In this document: one piece after another, positions 43,154-51,750 of the stretch
Layout: each line of letters opens with the position of its first letter
Numbering within the stretch: position 1 is the first letter of the stretch
Origin: Streptomyces sp. MMG1121
GTDB taxonomy: Bacteria; Actinomycetota; Actinomycetes; Streptomycetales; Streptomycetaceae
Direction of reading: 5' to 3'
DNA: 64,000 nucleotides
NCBI RefSeq assembly: GCF_001280015.1
Contig: NZ_LGDV01000074.1
Span: 1-64,000 of the forward strand
Program-made: the position numbers and the translations under genes
Notes under the pieces: generated by a model
What the model was told of the DNA's origin: nothing
The model's input: the letters and a program-made list of their open reading frames with translations, nothing else
Databases searched by the model: none

Positions 43154-44074
43154 CTAGCCGGGTATCCGCTCGCGCAGCGCCGCGACGTGGGCGGGTGTGC
43201 TGCCGCAGCAGCCGCCCACCAGGGACAGCCCGTACCGCTTCGCCCGCTCGGCCATGAGGTCGGCGAACTCCTCGGGGCCGTACCGGACGGGCACGTACCG
43301 GTCCACCGGGGTCCAGTCCGCGATCTCCGAACGGTCCTCCAGGTTCGGGTAGGCCCCGAACGGCAGCGGACTGTCGTGCGACCATCTGCGCAGCACCTCG
43401 TCGGTGCCCTCCACGGTGGTGCAGTTGACGCAGACCAGGGACGCACCGCGGGCCGCGACCGCGCGGGCCGCGTCCGTCACGGACTCACCGGACAGCAGGG
43501 TGCCGTCCGGGCCGCAGACGAAGCTCACCCACACGGCCAGTCCGTCGGCGGCACAGGCGTCGACGACCGCCACGGCCTCGCGCACGGTGTTCAGGGTCTC
43601 CGCCAGCACCAACTGGACTCCCTCGGAGGCCAGTTGACGGGTCAGCCAGGCATGCTCCCGGCGCAGTTCCTCGTCCGGGGGCACCAGGGAGGGCTGGTAG
43701 CAGTCCTCCACCGGGATCACCGAGGCGGCGAGCACCGGCCGCCGCCCCTGGTCGTCCGGCCCGGCCGAGCCCCGTGCCAGGGCCACGGCCCGGCGCACCA
43801 GGACCTCGGCCGCGTGCTCGTCCGCCCCGGCGCGCAGCAGGGTGCGCCGGTTGGTCCGGAAGGTGATCGCGGTCGCCAGGTCGGCACCGGCGGTGGTGTA
43901 CTCCCGGTGGATCGCGGCCAGTTGCCGCTGCCCCGCCATGTCCAGCAGGGCGGCGGTCGTCCACCACGGTTCGGTGACGCTGACGCCGAGGCGCTGCAGT
44001 TCCGTCCCCTTGGCGCCGTCGACGAGGACGGGCGCGCCGGGGACGGCCGACGGCAGCCCCGGCGCCGGGTTCAC
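43154..44074 (-). CDS. Homocysteine S-methyltransferase family protein
   Basis: The 306-residue barrel protein starts at a GTG with GGGAGG 4 nt upstream. It shows VLVDGAKGTELQRLGV at the start, LVLAETLNTVREA, and the zinc cysteines in LVCVNCTTVEG and LVGGCCGSTPAHV, the standard C-x(n)-CC pattern. Members move a methyl group from S-methylmethionine or S-adenosylmethionine to homocysteine or related thiols. Together with the MetB-like enzyme and S-adenosylhomocysteinase it could recycle homocysteine to methionine for methylation in the cluster. Confidence 0.9.
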   Translation of the reverse strand: MNPAPGLPSAVPGAPVLVDGAKGTELQRLGVSVTEPWWTTAALLDMAGQRQLAAIHREYTTAGADLATAITFRTNRRTLLRAGADEHAAEVLVRRAVALARGSAGPDDQGRRPVLAASVIPVEDCYQPSLVPPDEELRREHAWLTRQLASEGVQLVLAETLNTVREAVAVVDACAADGLAVWVSFVCGPDGTLLSGESVTDAARAVAARGASLVCVNCTTVEGTDEVLRRWSHDSPLPFGAYPNLEDRSEIADWTPVDRYVPVRYGPEEFADLMAERAKRYGLSLVGGCCGSTPAHVAALRERIPG

Positions 44075-44096
44075 CGTGCCTCCCGGGCTCGCCGGG

Positions 44097-45215
44097 TCAC
44101 AGGGCCCGTTCCAGGTCCGCGGCGAGGTCGCGGACGTCCTCGATGCCGACGGCCAGCCTGATCAGGTTGTCCCCGATGCCCAGCCGCCTTCGGGTCTCGG
44201 CGGGAATGGGGCGGTGGGTCATCAGCGCCGGGCACTCGATCAGCGACCGTACGCCGCCGAGGCTGACCGCCACGGCGAACCGCTCGACCTTCTCCAGCAG
44301 CTTCTGCGCGTCGCCCAGGTAGTCGAAGGTGATGATCGAGCCGAAGCCGTCCATCTGCCGTGCGGCGATCTCGTGCTGCGGATGGTCGGCGAGTCCCGGG
44401 TAGTGCAGGGCGCCGACCTTGGGCGACTGCCGCAGCAGTTCCACGAGGCGCCCGGCGGACTCGTTCTGCCGCCCGACCCGGAGCGACATCGTCTTCACGC
44501 CGCGGTGCAGGAGGTAGCAGTCGAGCGCGCCCGGTACGTTTCCGGCCGCGGTCCGGTAGCGGAAGAAGTCCTTCTGGAACTCCTCGCTGTTGTAGACCAG
44601 CGCACCGCCGATGACGTCCGAGTGACCGGAGATGAACTTGGTGGTGCTGTAGAGCGAGATGTCGGCGCCGAGGGCCAGCGGGCGCTGTACGACGGGGCTG
44701 GCGAAGGTGTTGTCCACCAGCACGGGCACGCCGCGGGCGTGGGCCCGCTCGCTGATGGCGCTCACGTCGGCGACCTTCAGCAGCGGGTTGGTGGGGGTCT
44801 CGATCCATATCAGCCCGGTGTCGTCGGTCAGGGCCGCGTCGAGGGCGTCGAGGTCGGTGAGGTCGACGTACTCCACCGTGATGCCGTAGCGGGGCAGCAG
44901 GTCGAAGAGCGAGAAGGTGCCGCCGTACACGTCGTCGGAGGAGATCAGTTTCTGGCCCGGCGACAGCAGGCTGAGCGCGGTCGTGCCGGCGGCCTGGCCC
45001 GAGGAGAACGCCAGCGCGTACGCGGCGTCCTCCAGGGAGGCCAGACAGCGCTCCAGGTTCTCCCGGGTCGGGTTCTCGCCCCGGCCGTAGAAGTAGCGCA
45101 GGTCCGTCTGGGCCCGCTGTTCGTAGGTGGAGGCCAGGTGGATGGGCGGAACGATGTCGCCGGTGCCGGGGTGGGCTTCCTGGCCGATCTGGACGAGCTT
45201 GGTGTCGAATTCCAT
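44097..45215 (-). CDS. Cystathionine gamma-synthase/lyase-like PLP enzyme
   Basis: The 372-residue enzyme has the Cys/Met-metabolism PLP fold: DIVPPIHLASTYEQ, YGRGENPTRENLE (Tyr/Arg that bind phosphate of the partner subunit), SSGQAAGTTALSLL, VDNTFASPVVQRPL (Asp), and the PLP lysine in LYSTTKFISGHSDVIGG. MetB- and CGL-type reactions cannot be separated from sequence alone. It is 22 bp upstream of the methyltransferase-family gene in the same operon. It would make or break a C-S bond at the gamma carbon of a homoserine or cysteine derivative, supplying homocysteine or cysteine. Confidence 0.9.
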   Translation of the reverse strand: MEFDTKLVQIGQEAHPGTGDIVPPIHLASTYEQRAQTDLRYFYGRGENPTRENLERCLASLEDAAYALAFSSGQAAGTTALSLLSPGQKLISSDDVYGGTFSLFDLLPRYGITVEYVDLTDLDALDAALTDDTGLIWIETPTNPLLKVADVSAISERAHARGVPVLVDNTFASPVVQRPLALGADISLYSTTKFISGHSDVIGGALVYNSEEFQKDFFRYRTAAGNVPGALDCYLLHRGVKTMSLRVGRQNESAGRLVELLRQSPKVGALHYPGLADHPQHEIAARQMDGFGSIITFDYLGDAQKLLEKVERFAVAVSLGGVRSLIECPALMTHRPIPAETRRRLGIGDNLIRLAVGIEDVRDLAADLERAL

Positions 45216-45246
45216 CGGGACTCTCTTTCGGCTCGGGCGGTCGGGC

Positions 45247-46119
45247 TCAGCTGGGCTTGACGGCCCGTACGCAGTGAGCCACGCAGGGCACCGCGAGGCC
45301 GGAGAGTTCCGTCTCGAATTCCCTGGCCGCCGTGGCGACGGCCTGTACGGTCCGCTCGTCGCGCTCGTCGCCGAAGGTCTCCGCAAGCTTGCCCCGCAGC
45401 CAGCCGGGCAGCAGGTCCCAGGAGAACTCCACGAACTCCTCGACGCTGTCCGGGGTGAAGACGATCCGGTGTTCCTCGACGGTGACGTCCTGGAAGCCGG
45501 CCTTGGTGAACCGTGCGGACAGCGCCTCGGGATCGGCCATGCTGAACGGCCCCGGGGCGCCGGGCGGCGGGGCCGGCAGGGCGAGCCGGGCCGCCACGAT
45601 GCCGAACGCCAGGCTGAGCATGGGCACTTGGGGTGCCGTGCCCCACACGGACGCGGTGCAGGTGCCGCCCGGCTTCAGCCCGCCGAAGGCGGTGTGCAGC
45701 ACCCGGTCGACGTCCGGCAGGAACATCAGGCCCCAGCGGCTGACCACCGCGTCGTAGGCGCCCGCCGGAACGTCCAGCTCCTCGGCGTCCTGCCGGAGGA
45801 ACTCCACGTTGTCCAGCTTCAGTTCGGCGGCCCGGCGCCGGGCCACGGCCAGCATGCCCTCGGCCTGGTCCACGCCGAGCACCCGGCCCTCGGGCACCCG
45901 GGCGGCGAGGGCGAGGGCCGGCTGGCCGGTCCCGCTGCCGATGTCCAGGACGGAGCTGCCCGCGCTCAGCCCGGCCCCCTCCAGGAGGGTCCGGGTGACC
46001 GGCTCGGCGCCCCGCTCGAACAGCTCGTACCACTTGTCCCAGCCCGCGCTCAGCTCATGCCAGTTGCGTTCCTGCTGTGCCTTGAACGCGGCTGCCGCGT
46101 TGTTTTCGTTGTCCGGCAA
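45247..46119 (-). CDS. SAM-dependent class I methyltransferase
   Basis: The 290-residue protein, on a TTG start, has motif I VLDIGSGTGQPALALAA, motif II acidic residue in VLGVDQAEGM, QDAEELDVPAGAYDAVVSRWGLMFL (motif III/IV region) and LKPGGTCTASVW. This is the UbiE/MenG-like arrangement. The first 50 residues include a Trp-rich helix (RNWHELSAGWDKWYELFE), as in many small-molecule methyltransferases. The target is unknown; the adjacent sulphur enzymes and the cluster S-adenosylhomocysteinase suggest it is an active pathway step. Confidence 0.88.
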   Translation of the reverse strand: MPDNENNAAAAFKAQQERNWHELSAGWDKWYELFERGAEPVTRTLLEGAGLSAGSSVLDIGSGTGQPALALAARVPEGRVLGVDQAEGMLAVARRRAAELKLDNVEFLRQDAEELDVPAGAYDAVVSRWGLMFLPDVDRVLHTAFGGLKPGGTCTASVWGTAPQVPMLSLAFGIVAARLALPAPPPGAPGPFSMADPEALSARFTKAGFQDVTVEEHRIVFTPDSVEEFVEFSWDLLPGWLRGKLAETFGDERDERTVQAVATAAREFETELSGLAVPCVAHCVRAVKPS

Positions 46120-46152
46120 GGGTCGGACCGTCCTTTCACAGAGCCGGGCGGA

Positions 46153-47403
46153 TCACATGCTGAGGAAGCGCTCGTTGGGGTGCTCGTTCGTCCAGAAACC
46201 CTTCTCGGCGGTGGCCACGGTCGCGACGAACCGGTCCACCTCCGCGGGCGTGTTGTAGACCGCGAACGAGGCGCGCACCGTGCCGATCACTCCGAGGGAG
46301 TCGACGAACGGCATGGCGCAGTGCACTCCGGTACGGGTCATGATCCCGCCGGCGCTGAGGTGGTTGCCCACGTCGTAGGGGTGCAGGCCGTCGACGGCGA
46401 AGGAGACCAGGCCGCCGGAGGGCTGCTGGGCGCCGAACAGCCTGACCCCGTCCAGTGCGCGCAGTCCCGCGGCGGCGCGCGCGGTCAGCTCCGCGTCGTG
46501 CGCGGTGACCTGGTCCATGCCGATGCCGGTCAGGTACTCGACCGCGGCCGCGAGCCCGACCGCCCCGGCGATGTTCGGCGTGCCGCCCTCGAACAGGGCC
46601 GGCGGCTTGAAGACGGTCTGCGGCCCGTCGGCGGTGACGTGCCTGACCATGCCTCCGCCGACCAGCAGCGGATTCGTGCGCTCCAGCAGCTCCGCCCGGC
46701 CGTAGAGGACGCCGATGCCCATGGGCGCGTACATCTTGTGTCCGGAGAAGCAGTAGAAGTCCGCGCCGAGCGCCTGCACGTCGACCGCGCGGTGCGCGAC
46801 CGCCTGGGCGCCGTCGACCAGCAGCGGAATGCCGCGCTCCCGGGTCACCGCGGAGATCTCCGCGATCGGGTTGACCGTTCCCTGCACATTGGACACGTGC
46901 GCCACCGCGGCGAACCGGGTGCGCGGGCCGAGCTGTTCGGCGAACGCCTCCGCGGTGATCTCGCCGTGGGCGTCGGTGGGGACCACGCGCAGCACCGCGC
47001 CCGTGCGCTGGCACACCCGGTGCCACGGAAGCAGGTTGGAGTGGTGCTCCATACCGCTGACGACGATCTCGTCACCGGCCTGGACCAGTCCGGCGACGAA
47101 GCCCTCGGCCACCAGGTTCACCGACTCGGTGGTGCCCTTGGTGAACACGATCTCGTCCTTCTCGGCCGCGCCCACGAAGCCGCGGACGGTCTCCCGCGCG
47201 GCCTCGTAGGCGTCCGTCGCCCGCATGCTCATCGCGTGCACGCTGCGCCCGACGTTGGCGTTCGACTCCGAGTAGTAGCGCACGATCGCGTCGAGCACCT
47301 GACGCGGCTTCTGCGTGGTGGCCGCGTTGTCGAGGTAGGCCAGGGGGTGGCCGTCCACCTGCTGGGTCAGGATCGGGAAGTGGTCCCGGACATCGGAGAT
47401 CAT
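46153..47403 (-). CDS. SufS/CsdA-like cysteine desulfurase family PLP enzyme
   Basis: The 416-residue class V aminotransferase-fold protein has AYLDNAATTQKP, GMEHHSNLLPW, LVDGAQAVAHRAVDV, the PLP lysine in FSGHKMYAPMG, and TRTGVHCAMPFVDSLG with the active-site Cys typical of SufS. No SufU, SufE or sulphur-carrier gene is nearby and no Fe-S assembly operon surrounds it, so it may supply sulphur to the pathway or catalyse another PLP reaction on a cysteine-like substrate. Its ATG overlaps the stop of the upstream HDxxGH gene by one base. Confidence 0.88.
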   Translation of the reverse strand: MISDVRDHFPILTQQVDGHPLAYLDNAATTQKPRQVLDAIVRYYSESNANVGRSVHAMSMRATDAYEAARETVRGFVGAAEKDEIVFTKGTTESVNLVAEGFVAGLVQAGDEIVVSGMEHHSNLLPWHRVCQRTGAVLRVVPTDAHGEITAEAFAEQLGPRTRFAAVAHVSNVQGTVNPIAEISAVTRERGIPLLVDGAQAVAHRAVDVQALGADFYCFSGHKMYAPMGIGVLYGRAELLERTNPLLVGGGMVRHVTADGPQTVFKPPALFEGGTPNIAGAVGLAAAVEYLTGIGMDQVTAHDAELTARAAAGLRALDGVRLFGAQQPSGGLVSFAVDGLHPYDVGNHLSAGGIMTRTGVHCAMPFVDSLGVIGTVRASFAVYNTPAEVDRFVATVATAEKGFWTNEHPNERFLSM

Positions 47404-48167
47404 CAGCTCACCTGCTTGAAGAGAGAACGGAAGGCTGACAGCAGCTCGTCCGGCATCGGGACGGTCTTCTGCGGGGAGTACGGCCGCCGCGCCGGCGGCA
47501 CGTAGTCGGAGTCGGCGGGGACGGGCACGGAGCCGTCCGGCCGGCGCACATGAGGGCCGAAGTAGAACCAGCAGATCTGGCCGACGGTCTCCGACAGCAG
47601 CACGGGGTGGCAGGCCGGGGGGTACATCTTCATGTGGTCCCAGGCGGCCATGAACTCACCGCGTGCGGTGAAACGATTCCCCCGTGCCGCGTGACCAAAA
47701 GCGTCATGCACCGCACGGAAAAGGTCGTTGAAAAGGAACCGCACGCCTCGCGAAGTGACGGGCGAGGGTTCCAGCATGGGGTGATCGGCGGGACGCTGGG
47801 CGTCCTCGGTGGCGGCGCCCTCTCCATGCCCATTGGCCGTCAAATACACATAGAGTTTCTGCTCGCCGTGCAATTGATCGGACAGTGCGGCAGAAGAAGT
47901 GTACGGCTGTCCGTCGGCCAGCCACGGTTCAATGCTGACGCCGTTTTTACGTAACAGCTCGAACTGCTCGAGGGTGTCTTCCTTCAGGATTCGATACTGA
48001 AGGGCTTCCTGCTCGGTCCCCGTGCTGAGCGGCGCCTGATCGTACCAGTTGCTTATGGAGCGGCACACCACTTTGTCGAGGTGGAGACCGGCATTCCAGC
48101 TCGGGTTCTTGTCGAGCGACCGGGAAACGACGTAATCGTGAGAAAGTTGGCGCAGCGCGAGTTTCAC
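47403..48167 (-). CDS. Unknown protein with an HDxxGH...E motif, possible non-haem iron oxygenase
   Basis: The 254-residue protein begins at a GTG with GGGAGG 6 nt upstream. I do not recognise its family. It contains LFRAVHDAFGHAARG, with His154 and His159, and LLSETVGQICWFYFG with Glu193. Aromatic amino acid hydroxylases bind iron with the same H-[DE]-x-x-G-H spacing and a Glu about 40 residues later; here the gap is 34. The rest does not resemble those enzymes, so this is inference. Codon 72 is a TTA (47952-47954), making translation bldA-dependent in Streptomyces. It is the first gene of the sulphur operon. Confidence 0.7.
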   Translation of the reverse strand: MKLALRQLSHDYVVSRSLDKNPSWNAGLHLDKVVCRSISNWYDQAPLSTGTEQEALQYRILKEDTLEQFELLRKNGVSIEPWLADGQPYTSSAALSDQLHGEQKLYVYLTANGHGEGAATEDAQRPADHPMLEPSPVTSRGVRFLFNDLFRAVHDAFGHAARGNRFTARGEFMAAWDHMKMYPPACHPVLLSETVGQICWFYFGPHVRRPDGSVPVPADSDYVPPARRPYSPQKTVPMPDELLSAFRSLFKQVS

Positions 48168-48665
48168 GCGACGCCTCCCGCCCATTCCCGCCCTCGCCTA
48201 CCGGACCGTGGAACCAGCCGTTCAGCTGGAGTTGACGGTGGGGTGGCCGTGAGGTGACGGGTATGGCACGGGAGGGAGGCGGGGGCGGCCGAGTATGGCC
48301 GGCGAGCACGGGATGGAACTATCGCTATCACACCGACGCGTATCGCGCAGGAGCTCCTGCTACATCGAGTCAATTCTTTAGACGACACAGTGGATCCTCC
48401 TTTCAGTGCCCTGAACGTATCGCTCGACACAACGCTTGAGCAAGGCATCTCTTCGTCCACTATCCGAGACGCATCGACCACGGTGGCTGAAATCCGATGG
48501 GTCGCTTCCGGCCGTCGGCCCACACCCCAAGCCCGAGGCCCGGCGCAGACTGACCGAAAGCACATGCCTCATACATCGTCGTCCGGTTTCCGGAGTGGGG
48601 CATTCGGCTAGGCTCACCGAGCTCAGCCCCTGTCCAGTCATCAAATGAAAGGCTGTGTCCCGCTT
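48168..48665. promoter_or_regulatory. Divergent intergenic region of the cluster
   Basis: This 498-bp gap between the HDxxGH gene and the MFS exporter holds no supported gene; the small open frames inside lack ribosome sites and normal codon use. It should contain both divergent promoters. A perfect 14-bp palindrome lies at 48347-48360. Confidence 0.55.
48347..48360. promoter_or_regulatory. Perfect 14-bp palindrome, candidate operator
   Basis: GCAGGAGCTCCTGC equals its own reverse complement and stands roughly 180 bp from the leftward start and 305 bp from the rightward start. A regulator site is plausible; chance cannot be excluded in GC-rich DNA. Confidence 0.35.
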
Positions 48666-50108
48666 ATGTCAGAAGCCGGAGCACTCGATCGGGAGAGCAC
48701 AGGAGGCCAGTCCACGGCGAACCGAAACCGGCCCGGCGCGCTCGTGCTTCTCTGCGGGGTGCAGTTGATGCTGCTCCTGGACTTCTCGATCGTTAACGTC
48801 GCGCTGCCCAGCATGGAGTCCTCCGTCGGACTCGGCGAACACGGCACCCAGTGGGTGGTCAGCGCCTACGCCCTCGGCTTCGGCAGTCTGCTGCTGCTCG
48901 GCGGCCGGCTGTCGGACCTGATCGGCCGGCGCCTGATGCTCGTCGTGGGCGTGACGGCGTTCGGAGCGGCCTCCCTGGTCGCCGGCCTCGCCACGGTTCC
49001 CGGCCTGCTCATCGCCATGCGCGCGGTACAGGGCGTCGGCGCCTCGCTGATCGCCCCGGCCGCCCTCTCCCTGATCACCACCGGCTTCACCGACGAGACC
49101 CAGCGCAACCGGGCGCTGGGCTGGTTCAGCGCCGCCACCGCCAGCGGCTTCGCCATCGGTGTGCTGCTCGGCGGCATCCTGACCCAACTCGCGGGCTGGC
49201 GCGCCGTGTTCTTCGTCAACGTGCCCCTGACGGCCCTCGCCGTCCTGGCCTCCTTCCGGGTACTGCCCGCCACCCGGAGCACGACGGGCCCGCGCACCTA
49301 CGACCTGCCGGGTGTGCTGCTGTCGGCCGCGGGGTTCGTGGCCCTGATCTACGGTCTGAGCCAGGTCCAGGACAACGGCACCCGGGCGGCGGTCACCATC
49401 GCCGCCGGCGTCGTCCTGCTCGTGGTCTTCGTGGTGGTGGAGTCCCGGGCGGCCGCTCCGCTCGTGCCGCTCGGCATCTTCCGCAACCGCACCCTGAGCG
49501 TCGCGAACGTCGCCAGCTTCCTGATCCCGGGCGTCATGGGAACCACCGCGCTGCAGCTCTCGCTCTTCCTCCAGCAGGTCCAGGGCCGCTCGGCCCTCGG
49601 CACCGGTTTCGCGTTCCTGCCGCTCGGGCTCTCCGTCGCCGTGGCGGGGCCCGCGGCGGCCATCGCCGCCGGGAAGTTCCGGCCAAAGATCGTCTGCGTC
49701 ACCGGTGGTGCCCTGGTGACCGTGGGCGTGTTCCTGCTGTCCCGGATCACGGCGGACAGCGGTTACGCCGCCGGCGTGCTGCCGGGCACGATCCTGATGG
49801 GGTTCGGATTCGCCGCTTTCTTCGCCACCGCCACGATGGCGGCGACCGCGGGGGTTCCGGAGCAGCTCCAGGGCATCGCGGGCGGACTGCTCAACACCTT
49901 CCAGCAGGTCGGCACGGCGGCCTTCGTCGCGATCCTGGTGAGCCTGGCGACCCAGCGCACCCAGTCGCTCGGGGCGCCCACCCCGGCACACCAGGCCGCC
50001 GGGTTCCAGACGGCCTTCACCGTCGGCACCGTCGTCGCCCTGGTCACCACGGCGCTGATCGCCGTCGCGCTGCCCGGACAGAAGTCCGGTGCGGAAGCGA
50101 TCAACTGA
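48666..50108 (+). CDS. MFS drug/efflux transporter, 14-helix type
   Basis: The 480-residue protein has about fourteen hydrophobic segments and DHA2 motifs: QLMLLLDFSIVNVALPS, GSLLLLGGRLSDLIGRRLML (motif A), and ALSLITTGFTDETQRNRALGWF. The start may be the ATG at 48666 or 48645; neither has a strong site. EmrB/QacA-like pumps of this kind are common resistance and export genes in antibiotic clusters, so export of the product is the likely role. It is alone on its transcript or leads into the S-adenosylhomocysteinase gene 99 bp later. Confidence 0.9.
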   Translation: MSEAGALDRESTGGQSTANRNRPGALVLLCGVQLMLLLDFSIVNVALPSMESSVGLGEHGTQWVVSAYALGFGSLLLLGGRLSDLIGRRLMLVVGVTAFGAASLVAGLATVPGLLIAMRAVQGVGASLIAPAALSLITTGFTDETQRNRALGWFSAATASGFAIGVLLGGILTQLAGWRAVFFVNVPLTALAVLASFRVLPATRSTTGPRTYDLPGVLLSAAGFVALIYGLSQVQDNGTRAAVTIAAGVVLLVVFVVVESRAAAPLVPLGIFRNRTLSVANVASFLIPGVMGTTALQLSLFLQQVQGRSALGTGFAFLPLGLSVAVAGPAAAIAAGKFRPKIVCVTGGALVTVGVFLLSRITADSGYAAGVLPGTILMGFGFAAFFATATMAATAGVPEQLQGIAGGLLNTFQQVGTAAFVAILVSLATQRTQSLGAPTPAHQAAGFQTAFTVGTVVALVTTALIAVALPGQKSGAEAIN

Positions 50109-50207
50109 CACATCGTCAATTACCCACCACGGCCTGCCTGCTGTGCCGTGCGAGGGGGTGGCCGAGAAACCACCATGCCTATCCGAGAGCGAGGCTAGTC
50201 TTCAGCC

Positions 50208-51479
50208 ATGTCTGAACTCCCGAAGCACGATGTCAAGGACAAGGGCCTGAGCGCGCAGGGCGTGCGCAGGATCGAGTGGGCAGAGCGCAACATGCCGGTG
50301 CTGCGCCAGGTCAGGGAGCGTTTCGCGAAGGAACAGCCCTTCGAAGGCATCCGGTTCGCGGCGTGTATGCACATGACCACGGAGACGGCCGTACTGCTGC
50401 GCACGCTGCGGGCCGGGGGCGCCGAGATCGCCGCATGCGCCAGCAACCCGCTCTCCACGCAGGACGACACGGTCGCCGCGCTCGTGGCCGAATACGGTAT
50501 CTCCGTCTTCGCGATCAACGGTGTCGACCGCGACACGTACTACCGGCACATCAACTCCGCGCTGGACATCAACCCCGACTTCGTCTTCGACGACGGCTGC
50601 GACCTGGTGAACACCGTGCACACCACGCGCACCGAGCTGCTGGAGACCATCAAGGGCGGCTGCGAGGAGACCACGACCGGTGTCGTGCGGCTGCGTCAGA
50701 TGGCCGATTCGGGTGCCCTGAAGTTCCCGATGGTCGCGGTCAACGACACCGACACCAAGCACATGTTCGACAACCGGTACGGCACGGGGCAGTCGTCGCT
50801 CGACGCGATCATGCGTGCCACCAACGTGCTCTTCGCCGGGCAGACGGTCGTCGTGGCCGGCTTCGGCTACTGCGGCCAGGGCGTCGCGCAGCGGGCAGCC
50901 GGGCTGGGTGCCTCGGTCGTCGTGACCGAGGTCGACCCCACCAAGGCGCTCGACGCGCTGATGCAGGGCTACCGGGTGCTGCCGATGGCGGAGGCGGCCC
51001 GCGTCGGCGACGTGTTCGTCACGGTCACCAGCAACCGCGGGGTGCTGCGCAAGGAGCACTTCGAGGTGATGAAGGACGGCGCCATCCTGTCCAACGCCGG
51101 GCACTTCGACGTCGAGGTGGACGTCGCGGGACTGGAGGCCATGTCGGTGGAGAAGCGTTCCCGCATCCGCCACCAGACGGACGAGTACGTGATGGCCGAC
51201 GGCCGCAGGCTGCTGCTGGTCGCCGAGGGCCGACTGGTCAACCTCGGCGCGGCCGAGGGCCACCCGGCCTCGGTGATGGACATGTCCTTCGCGGACCAGG
51301 CGCTGACGGCGGAGTGGCTGACGGCGAACCAGGCCTCGCTGGAGCCCGTGGTGCACGAGGTGCCGACCGAGATCGACAAGACCGTCGCCCGGCTGAAGCT
51401 GGACAGCATGGGCGTGTCGATCGACTCGATCACCGAGGACCAGAACACCTACATGAACTCGTGGGAGTACGGCTCCTGA
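50208..51479 (+). CDS. ahcY: Short-form S-adenosylhomocysteinase
   Basis: The 423-residue enzyme has RFAACMHMTTETAVLLRTL, VFDDGCDLVNTVH, EETTTGVVRLRQM, NDTDTKHMFDNRYGTGQSS and the NAD loop VVAGFGYCGQGVAQRAAGLG. It lacks both the 40-residue insertion and the C-terminal Lys/Tyr tail of the usual bacterial enzyme and resembles the archaeal/Thermotoga type. Streptomyces normally encode a longer housekeeping copy, so this is probably a second, cluster-dedicated enzyme. It would split S-adenosylhomocysteine to adenosine and homocysteine, relieving product inhibition of methylation; adenosine might even be a precursor. A terminator follows. Confidence 0.9.
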   Translation: MSELPKHDVKDKGLSAQGVRRIEWAERNMPVLRQVRERFAKEQPFEGIRFAACMHMTTETAVLLRTLRAGGAEIAACASNPLSTQDDTVAALVAEYGISVFAINGVDRDTYYRHINSALDINPDFVFDDGCDLVNTVHTTRTELLETIKGGCEETTTGVVRLRQMADSGALKFPMVAVNDTDTKHMFDNRYGTGQSSLDAIMRATNVLFAGQTVVVAGFGYCGQGVAQRAAGLGASVVVTEVDPTKALDALMQGYRVLPMAEAARVGDVFVTVTSNRGVLRKEHFEVMKDGAILSNAGHFDVEVDVAGLEAMSVEKRSRIRHQTDEYVMADGRRLLLVAEGRLVNLGAAEGHPASVMDMSFADQALTAEWLTANQASLEPVVHEVPTEIDKTVARLKLDSMGVSIDSITEDQNTYMNSWEYGS

Positions 51480-51535
51480 ACCGGATGAATTCCCGGAACG
51501 ACGGCCCCTGAGCCGAGGAATTCCGGAACGGCCAC

Positions 51536-51579
51536 AGGCCGGCAGGCGAACATCGCCTGCCGGCCTCTTGGTTTTCTTG
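51536..51579 (+). terminator. Rho-independent terminator after the S-adenosylhomocysteinase gene
   Basis: AGGCCGGCAGGCG and CGCCTGCCGGCCT form a 13-bp perfect stem with a 5-nt loop (51536-51566), followed by a T-rich tail cttggttttcttg. It ends the MFS-ahcY unit and separates it from the next operon. Confidence 0.8.
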
Positions 51580-51750
51580 TGGCCTGTGCCGCGCACCGTC
51601 TCAGGTGACGAGACCCCTGTTGCGGAGCCGACGACGCGTCACTAGCCTCGGCGTCGGTTCTGCCGGGCCGGGGCAGGTAATACTGGCGTTTTCTTCACGG
51701 GGTGCTCGCACATGCTCTTGCTGTGCCCCGTCACTTACGGGGGTAGTAAG

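Noticed and set aside
48168..48665. Small plus-strand ORFs at 48390-48611 and 48436-48648
   Set aside because: No ribosome site, atypical codon use and no recognisable domain; treated as intergenic.
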